The position numbers and the translations under genes are program-made. The notes beneath the pieces were generated by a model that saw nothing but the letters and a program-made list of their open reading frames with translations, was not told where the DNA came from and ran no database searches. 64,000 nt of DNA from Dermatemys mawii (taxonomy: Eukaryota > Chordata > Testudines > Dermatemydidae): assembly GCA_007922305.1 (NCBI GenBank), contig ML677333.1, positions 21,030,949 through 21,094,948 of the forward strand, given 5' to 3'. Positions 57,585-64,000 of the stretch are shown here, piece by piece (position 1 is the stretch's first letter; each line of letters starts with the position of its first letter).

Positions 57585-57816
57585 TCCATGTCTGGAAGTT
57601 GAAACTAGACAAATTTAGACTACAAATAAGATGTACATTTTTAACAGTGAGAGTATTTAACCATTGGAACAGTATACCAAGGGTCGTGGTGGATTCTCCA
57701 GCAGTTTTAAAATCAGGACTGGATATTCTGTAGGAATTATTTTGTAAAAGTTCTTTGATCTGTGTTGTACAGTAGGTCAGACCAGATTATCACAATTGCC
57801 TTGGAATCTATGATCT

Positions 57817-58829
57817 TCAGATTTAGCATTTTTAGTTAAGGAGATGAGCCTTTATAAATAGCTATTGCAGTTGCACAGAGTGATTCTCTGCTCATTTAAA
57901 ATGGGAGGAATGCTGTACAGCTTTGGAGAGTGGCATCTTATTGAAGTGACATCTCTATGCTGCCTTTTCCTCTCCTTACGAAGCCTGCTTGAACTGTCCA
58001 GGATGGGGTCCTGCAAACAGGCCAGGATTCATCTGCATAAATTAGCAGTTTGTGGAAATCAGTTATGAAAACAGTGTTGAACATTTGCTGTACATTGAAT
58101 AGAGCACTTAATTATTCATCATTACAGGTTTGCTTCTATTCTTGTTTGGCATTATTATAATTACTATTTTTTAAAATTAACTGTACATTTTATATAGATT
58201 CCATGTTTTACAAAATTGCAGGATTGGATGGTCCATAGATAATTGATGTATATCAAATAATTCATCATCTGGAAATATAGATGCTTCAGAGATAGGAAAT
58301 GAATAATTAATTTGTTTTTCTGTGTTAAAAAAAAATCCCTCAGGTGTTTTTCTGTTTTCTGCTGAGGCTTAAATTTTTTAGTCCTCTGACAATGTCTTAC
58401 ACTCTCTCCAATATATCTTGTTTCTATGGAGACATCCATGAACTGCAGCTTGCATTCTTCTGCACATCACAATGCTAGGTTGCTTCAGTGTTTTCCCAGT
58501 GCTTTGCGTTTTTCTCTTTTAATTTGAACTTAATCAATATACCGTGCTTTCTATTGTTGGTTTAATGCACACGCACACGCACACGCACACGCACACGCAC
58601 ACGCACACGCACGCACGTACTGGTCTTGTATATAGCACTGTGTTAGAGTTGTTGGGCACGGCCTATCTGTAAACAGAACATCTTCTCTAAGCTTAATGGT
58701 ACAGACCAGCATGGTTATCTTATGATTTATCTGGAGTGTAATCTTAAACTCCATTTCTTATATCATACATGGCATGATAGGTAAGATAATCAGATGATCC
58801 TTCAGACTCCTTAAAGAACAGGAAAGAAG
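57817..58829. other. No gene; CACACG microsatellite inside
   Basis: Unremarkable sequence apart from the microsatellite listed separately. Confidence 0.4.
58566..58618. repeat. (CACACG)n microsatellite
   Basis: About eight CACACG units ending in CACGCACG. The 6-bp CpG-containing unit is unusual in this CpG-poor region. Confidence 0.9.
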
Positions 58830-59150
58830 TATGGTATAGCGGTGAGCCCAACGGATCAGAATCTCTGTATTCTATTCCTTTCACACTAACTGTCTTGCTG
58901 TGTGACCGCAAGAAAGTCTCTTAACCTATTTGTGCCTCAGTTTATCCATCTGTAAAAAATGGTTAATAACATTTAGTTATCACATGGTGGTGATGTGAGG
59001 CTTAATTACATAGGGCCATGTTCTGTGCCTATGTGTCCATGGCTCCCATGAAATCCAACATTTGTATCCTCAGCCTAATGTGCCAGTAAAGTGCTTTGAG
59101 ATTCACAGACTAAGAACATAATATAAGTGCAAACCCTACTGTTTTTATTA
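58830..59150 (+). repeat. MIR/CORE-SINE-like copy
   Basis: A tRNA-like head (ATGGTATAGCGGTGAGCC) is followed by CTTGCTGTGTGACCGCAAGA, GTGCCTCAGTTTATCCATCT and AAAAAATGGTTAATAAC. Later, GTAAAGTGCTTTGAGATTCA marks the tail. It is near full length. Confidence 0.65.
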
Positions 59151-59506
59151 GAAGAATATTGTAAGGTATGCAGCATTTTTAATAAGAATCACAAGGATGA
59201 CATGATGCCAAAGCGTGCTCCCATTATGAAAGGAAATCTTGGCTCCATGAAGTGTCTGTGGCAAAGCTCTCATTTAGTCGAATGGAGATAAGATATCACC
59301 TAGCTGAATGTAATAGACAACCAAAGCTTGTCAAGGCAACACCAAGAACTGAAGCTCTTTTGGGGGGATGGGAGGAGAATCGTATTATGTTGAAATTAAT
59401 AGGCGTTCTGCTCAAATATTGTAAGATAGAACTTGCACAAGCCTGTCACTGAAGTCATATATCATGTATATGCTGAAATTCTGTAAGTCACTGTAAAAGA
59501 GTTCTT
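59151..59506. other. No gene recognised
   Basis: A 66-codon plus-strand frame at 59,252-59,452 has no recognisable domain. Confidence 0.35.
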
Positions 59507-59985
59507 GGTGGGCTAGGTGGCCCAGTGGTTAGCACCGTCCAAGTTGGGACAGTGGTAGGGGAGTCCTGGCCCATCCACTCCACTAAGCACTGACCCAGGA
59601 CCCTAGGAAGGTCAATAGAGTTTGACCTTCGAGGGACCCTTTGACTTACCATCCCAGGATTATTTCCTGCTGCTGCTTTTTTCTTCCTCAGCTTCTGGTC
59701 CAAAACTAGGGAAAAAGAAACTGTCAGCTCCAGCTAGTCTCAGCATATAATCCTATTCCCTCAGGGAGATGTCTCCGGTGCCTTTGTCAGGAGCCTTTTG
59801 TCTATGTCTGCCCCCTTTCCTAGGGTCCTCCTTTCTGAGCTGGGTTGCTGCCTTTTCAACCCTGTCTCCAGTTGGAGCCTGCTCTGCAGAGCTGGAGGGG
59901 CAGGGCAACCTGGGTCCAGTGCTGTGCTTCAACCCCCTCCAGTCCATTGTGGGATTTGTACCTCTCATCACAGTCACCTTGCTAC
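59507..59985 (+). repeat. Interspersed repeat with A-box-like start
   Basis: Starts GTGGGCTAGGTGGCCCAGTGG, where TGGCCCAGTGG fits a Pol III A box. The body (CCATCCACTCCACTAAGCAC, CTTCGAGGGACCCTTTGAC, GGGCTGGTT-like words, GGGGCAGGGCAACCTGG) matches a repeat I know from turtle sequence. No clear B box was seen, so SINE versus LTR origin is open. Confidence 0.4.
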
Positions 59986-60107
59986 ATGCAACAGATGAGG
60001 TATAATTGTTAGGCAGCTGGTGTGCTAAAACCACTGCTTTTCATGCTGATCAGTTTGATCTGGTTGTTTCCTTGTGCTCCCCATCTGTCTGTTGTATCTC
60101 TTGTTGT

Positions 60108-60240
60108 CTCTTGTCTTACACTTACAATGTAATCTCCCTGAGGCAAAGACTGTCTTACTGTGTTTGTAAAGCACCTAGGAAAAGGAGTCCTGATCTGTGG
60201 TTAGGGTCCCTAGATACTGTGACAATAATATAAATAAAAT
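60108..60240 (+). repeat. Short interspersed tail repeat
   Basis: Plus-strand copy with AATGTAATCTCCCTGAGGCA, AAGACTGTCTTACTGTGTTT, GTAAAGCACCTAGGAAAAGG and TAGGGTCCCTAGATACTG, ending in AATAATATAAATAAA. Confidence 0.55.
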
Positions 60241-61565
60241 GTGTTTACCATGTATGCTAGTAACTGATATTATAGCCAAGAAATATATTAATTTATTTTT
60301 GCCTCTCATTCTCTTTTTGTTGCTGAACTAACATAGTAAAACAGACAGCACATTCAGCCTAATTTTTAGGACATTTCAGTGAATGTGCTTTTTTTTACCT
60401 TTATGGACCTTTACATTCCATCTTTAATTTTTTTTAAAATCATCATATTTGTTTTTTGCCATTGCTTTCCTAAGGATGTTAACTAAAACTACGTACCCTA
60501 AAAGATAAACCTGTTCTTGACAAAAGTTGGTGGTGTTAGAACAGGGATGAACAAAGCTTATTAAATATAACTTATATAAAGGTTGTTTTGCAGTTACTGT
60601 GATTTTCTTCATGGCAGGGACCCAAAATGGTATGCCATATGTTTACGGCAAGCCAATATAGAAAAAAGAACACTTAAGCGATATAAAGATACGATAATCT
60701 AGAAAAGTAGCCATGTTAGACATGGGTTTACAGCTTGAATGGTCAATGTAAACAACACATAGTTAAAGCCACATTGGTCCTTCTACTAAGGTCCATACTC
60801 CAAAAAATGAGGATTCAAAATTTAGAGAGGGGATTCCAGAGTACCAAGCTCCATTCAAATCTTTAAGCACTGAACTTTTTTCATTGTGCATAGCTTTTTA
60901 TGCATAAAACTGAATTGCTGGATTATTTGCAGTGCAGACAAGACACTCTGAAATCAAAACTTCCATGCATAATGAATTATGTGAAAAAACTTCATGAGCT
61001 TATATATACCTGGTCTTCCTTTCCTATCACCTTTCTCCCCTCTCTGATCCAAAATTAAGTCTGAGGACCTAGATTCTAGATCCAAACATTTCCCAACTGC
61101 TCCAATCCATGGGGGTTTCCAGATTCACTGCCATTGAGTTTAGAAGAACAGCATTGTCTTGTTGGTCTCAATGTTTAACTGTGTTTGTAGCTCTTAGAAC
61201 ATATCTGTTGACTGGGAATGTGGACCCTTGGTCTGGCTTTCTCTGGGCAGAGTAACAGCAGTGTGGAGTGGGGAGAGAACAAAAACCTTTCAGCACACAA
61301 AATTGTATGTGCTGAAGTCCATCACTTTCAAGAGTCTCTTTGCCTGTGAAGCTTTTCCTCCACAAACTCACTCATATATTATATTTGAAATGCTATAATT
61401 TTTGACATTTAAAATGTTACATGCCAGTATGTTTGACAGGAAGCTAGTCAGTAATAATGAAAAATACTGTTTATTTTATTTTCAATATTTTTTTAAATGT
61501 GACCTTCGCATAAGGAATTTTAAATAGTAAAAGTATGAAATATTAAAAGCAAGATATTTTGAGTT
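60241..61565. other. No gene recognised
   Basis: AT-rich sequence without a supported gene or named repeat. Confidence 0.4.
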
Positions 61566-61568
61566 TTA

Positions 61569-62034
61569 GCCCTGGTTTGCACTAGGGTGGGGATCAACCT
61601 AAGATACGCAGCTTCAGCTATGGGAATAGCATGGCTGAAGTCGACGTATTTAGGTCGACTTACCGTGGTGTCTTCATGGTGCTGAGTTGACTGCTGTCAC
61701 TCCCCCATCGACTCTACCTGCACCTCTCACGGTGGTGGAGTACCAGAGTTGATGGGAGAGCACTTGGGGATTGATTTATCGCGTCTAGACTAGATGCAAT
61801 AAATTGATCACCGAGTGCTTTCCCGTTGACTCTGGTACTCCACTTTTTCAGGATGGAAAAGGGGAGGGGGGCTAATGGAAGTTTCCCCTCCCCACCACAG
61901 AGAGAGAGTGAAATGATCATAGATTTACTTGCACTGTATTCTTTTATTTGCTGGGTACTAGACTAGATGCAATAAACAGACTCCTGATAGATTGATCGCT
62001 ACCTGCCGATCTGACGGGTAGTGTAGACCTGCCC
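61569..62034. mobile_element. Harbinger-type MITE, rearranged
   Basis: Left end GCCCTGGTTTGCACTA and right end TAGTGTAGACCTGCCC are imperfect inverted repeats flanked by TTA at 61,566-61,568 and 62,035-62,037, the PIF/Harbinger-type 3-bp target. A 109-bp palindrome (61,735-61,843) centres on CGTCTAGACTAGATGC. A 111-bp foreign segment (61,849-61,959) follows, and then a second copy of AGACTAGATGCAATAAA. No coding capacity. Confidence 0.65.
61849..61959 (+). repeat. Inserted segment shared with 63,160-63,271
   Basis: CAGGATGGAAAAGGGG through TGCTGGGTACT matches 63,160-63,271 along its whole length at what looks like over 80% identity. At 63,160 the context is the 3' part of a retroelement, so this is probably a retroelement-derived piece inside the MITE. 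Confidence 0.75.
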
Positions 62035-62037
62035 TTA

Positions 62038-62399
62038 GAGGACTAAAAATATTAGGAATTTTGTCCTAATTTCAAGTTTTTTAAAATCCTATAATGAAAA
62101 AAAGTTTCAACAATCAACAAAATTAACCCAAGAATAATCACTAGATTTATCTATCTATATATTATAAATACACAACATACACTTATAGCTACATCTAGAG
62201 TTCCATTAGAAGCTCTACACTGACTAACCAAAGAAACAAAAACCAACTTTGAACAGAAACATTCCTTTGTACTCAAAAATAATATTATTTTATTTAATAC
62301 TGTTCTTCCTTTTTATTTGCTATCCAACTTTTTTGATCAGTTTTCAGACAAATGAGTTTTAGGGTTTTCATGGAGTTCATTGAAGCACCTATGCTCTAT
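62038..62399. other. No gene recognised
   Basis: AT-rich spacer; nothing supported. Confidence 0.4.
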
Positions 62400-62734
62400 A
62401 AAGAGAAAAATGTAATGTAAAATAGAGAATTGGAATGGGTTGAGGCAAACAGGGAAGAGAAACAAGTATCAATCCAAACTCCATGACCTCACTGTACCTT
62501 AAGCCAGGGATGGAGGGTGGAAAGGGGCATTGTCTGGCTTGCCCAAGGAAGAGTATACTTCATTAAGAGGTAGAGAAGCATGGATCAGAGCAGATCACTG
62601 TGGGTATGATGATTCATTCCTCCCAGGTGACCTGATCAGAAGAGAAGAGAGAGTATATGGGGTAAGCTGGGTATATAGGGGTAAGCCCCTCTTGCCCACC
62701 CTCTAATGACCCAAATTCATGGGGGATCATAAGG

Positions 62735-62902
62735 GAATCAGTAATTTTGCATCCTGACATAGCATATGGGGCACCTGAATTATTCAGGGAGGATGGAGTT
62801 CACCTGTCAGTCTTGGGGACTGACACATTTTGGTCGATATTATAGAAGGCATTACGAGATATCTGGGAACCAAGCTGGATATGAGGGATGGAGGGAGGCA
62901 GC
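62735..62902 (+). pseudogene. SGNH-hydrolase C-terminal relic, retroelement derived
   Basis: The frame reads ESVILHPDIAYGAPELFRED followed by GVHLSVLGTDTFWSIL, a TAG stop at 62,843-62,845, then KALRDIWEPSW and WGG-like remnants. The block-V catalytic pair D-x-x-H of SGNH hydrolases is present (Asp codon 62,792-62,794, His codon 62,801-62,803). Earlier blocks (GDS serine, Gly, Asn) were not found upstream, so only the C-terminal end survives and it is broken by stops. In mobile elements the domain's role is thought to be hydrolytic, but is not established. Confidence 0.5.
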
Positions 62903-63159
62903 CAGGCTAATAGCTGGTACCGCCTTGTGGTGAATGTCCAGTGCAGGTACTCCATAGGAAAGAGATACAGTGATCAGATAAATGGATTGGTAAAAAATTT
63001 AAAGGAGATGTTTGTTAAAGGAGTGGAAATAGAGAAGGGGTTTGAACTCCCTTGACTGGCACAGCAGGGAACCAACTGCCCCATGACTATTTATAATCCA
63101 CCTTAACCCTCATTCAGGCAGGAGCATAGTAAGATCCCAGCAATGGGTAGGCTCAGAAT

Positions 63160-63271
63160 CAGGATGGAAAAGGGGGAAGGGAGCTAATGGAAGTTCCCCA
63201 CCCCACTATCGAGAGATAGTGAAATGATAATACATTTACTTGCACTGTACTCTTTTATTCTGCTGGGTACT
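63160..63271 (+). repeat. Second copy of the shared 111-bp segment
   Basis: CAGGATGGAAAAGGGG ... AGTGAAATGATAATACATTT ... TGCTGGGTACT; direct repeat of 61,849-61,959 about 1.3 kb away. Confidence 0.75.
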
Positions 63272-63539
63272 CCCAGACAGTTAATAATAAAGTTGTGGCC
63301 TAATTAAACATATCCAGTGTCTCCTGTTATTCTCCCAGTAGAACCACATAACTAGATAATGCCAGGCTTCCCAAACTGCTTTAATAGCACATGACAAATA
63401 AAGCTCAATCAATCCTGCAATTACTAATATGCTAAAATCAATTTTAAAAAGTGGTTTTGGCATATTGGCTTGTAAGTCTTTTCTGAAGCAATGTGATGGT
63501 AGGAGCTTTTCTGATGGGAAATATCAATTGTCCAGAGTG

Positions 63540-64000
63540 ATACCACAGTGATTGGACATACATTTGGCCTTATTTAATAGCTTCATTAACAATATTAAGG
63601 AGGAGTAAACAGCATGTTAATGAAATCAGCAGATGATGTAAGCAGCAGGGAGAATAGAAAATACAAGATACTTAAAGATTAGAAACATGAACAAAAAAGT
63701 AACATTATACTTCAGTTGGGAAACTGGAAGGGAATGTATCTGGGATAAATTAATCCAAAGCAAATATGCATATATACTGGAAAACAGTAATCTTAAAGGA
63801 CACTTGTGAGTGATACAGGACAGTAGTTTGCAGTTCAGTATGGTAGCAAAAAGGCCTATGCAATATTTGCAAGCATGTGCAGATGGATCGTGCAACAAAG
63901 CAGGGAGAATATTGTCGTCTTTTACATGAATAGGTGAATTAGAGTGAGTTCAAAGATGAGCAAATAGAGTTCAGGAGTTAGGGAGATTGACTTATGAGGA
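63540..64000 (+). mobile_element. Decayed CR1-like ORF2 3' region, cut by window end
   Basis: The order of words matches the CR1 ORF2 3' half: a block near 63,578 (AGCTTCATTAACAATATTAA), AATCAGCAGATGATGTAAGC, a segment like the 'accumulated copies' region (GATACAGGACAGTAGTTTGC), GGTAGCAAAAAGGCCTATGC, and finally TTGACTTATGAGGA at the window end, the CR1 YEER region. It is very diverged and without an open frame. Confidence 0.5.

Larger units (their letters stand above)
55870..57816 (+). mobile_element. CR1 LINE, second long copy, interrupted by a MITE
   Basis: Starts about 55,870 (TGTAGGAAATTGATAAGAGG, CAAGGAAAAATCCATGG), passes through ORF2 and ends with the CR1 3' signature (TAGGTCAGACCAGATTATCA, CCTTGGAATCTATGATC). 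A 193-bp TA-flanked MITE splits it at 55,983. Only part of ORF2 is present, so the copy is 5'-truncated and heavily decayed. Confidence 0.8.
62400..63310 (+). mobile_element. Retroelement 3' region with SGNH-hydrolase relic
   Basis: The block holds the hydrolase relic at 62,735 and ends with a segment shared with 61,849-61,959, then AATAATAAAGTTGTGGCC and a polyadenylation-like AATAAAG. SGNH-type hydrolase domains are known in Ngaro-group YR retrotransposons and some other reptile retroelements; which of these this is cannot be decided here. Boundaries are approximate. Confidence 0.45.

Noticed and set aside
59753..60034. Paired frames of 93 and 78 residues
   Set aside because: Opposite-strand shadows within an interspersed repeat.

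Overview
The window looks like vertebrate, most probably turtle (Testudines), genomic DNA. It is AT-rich and carries no intact gene, operon, rRNA or CRISPR array. What can be read is a dense layer of transposable-element relics of the mix I associate with turtle genomes: CR1 LINEs, an L1-clade LINE, Penelope-like elements (PLEs), a DIRS-like tyrosine-recombinase retrotransposon, a Tigger/pogo transposon, several hAT-type elements, TA-flanked mariner-type MITEs, MIR/CORE-like SINEs and a tRNA-derived SINE with a CR1-like tail. The organism call rests on recognising these repeats, not on a host gene; a crocodilian is less likely.

Layout. 1-12.7 kb: PLE fragments at 1-160, 6.0-6.3 and 6.7-7.2 kb, a solo LTR (3.13-4.68 kb) that swallowed two short hAT MITEs, an LTR-like repeat at 8.0-8.6 kb and a hAT transposase relic (8.8-10.1 kb). 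12.7-16 kb: GC-rich DNA-transposon pieces and a CR1 3' end split by a hAT element with a perfect 8-bp target duplication. 17.0-21.5 kb: an L1 ORF2 on the minus strand, interrupted by a PLE fragment that is itself interrupted by a hAT element. 22.9-28.7 kb: a short inverted PLE, a DIRS-like element with a recognisable tyrosine-recombinase relic, a MIR and a 1.2-kb TA-flanked MITE. 31.6-33.8 kb: a Tigger element. 38.8-41.6 kb: a SINE, a PLE with an N-terminal coding stretch and a 400-N gap, and another inverted PLE. 41.6-46.26 kb: a repeat-poor AT-rich stretch. 46.3-64 kb: a palindromic PLE, MIRs, MITEs, a second long CR1 copy (55.9-57.8 kb), a composite palindromic MITE (61.6-62.0 kb), a retroelement-derived SGNH-hydrolase relic (62.7-62.9 kb) and a decayed CR1-like tail.

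The most interesting signal is a hammerhead-ribozyme-like core repeated in the PLE terminal regions. Its stem-II pairing is conserved although stem sequence differs between subfamilies. The PLE copies also tend to be inverted (palindromic) dimers. A few short stretches (11,580-11,732; 15,948-16,094; 12,455-12,643 minus; 55,165-55,392 minus) read like protein but match no gene I can name; they are reported as weak exon candidates. Nothing here forms a functional pathway; the window is probably intergenic or intronic.
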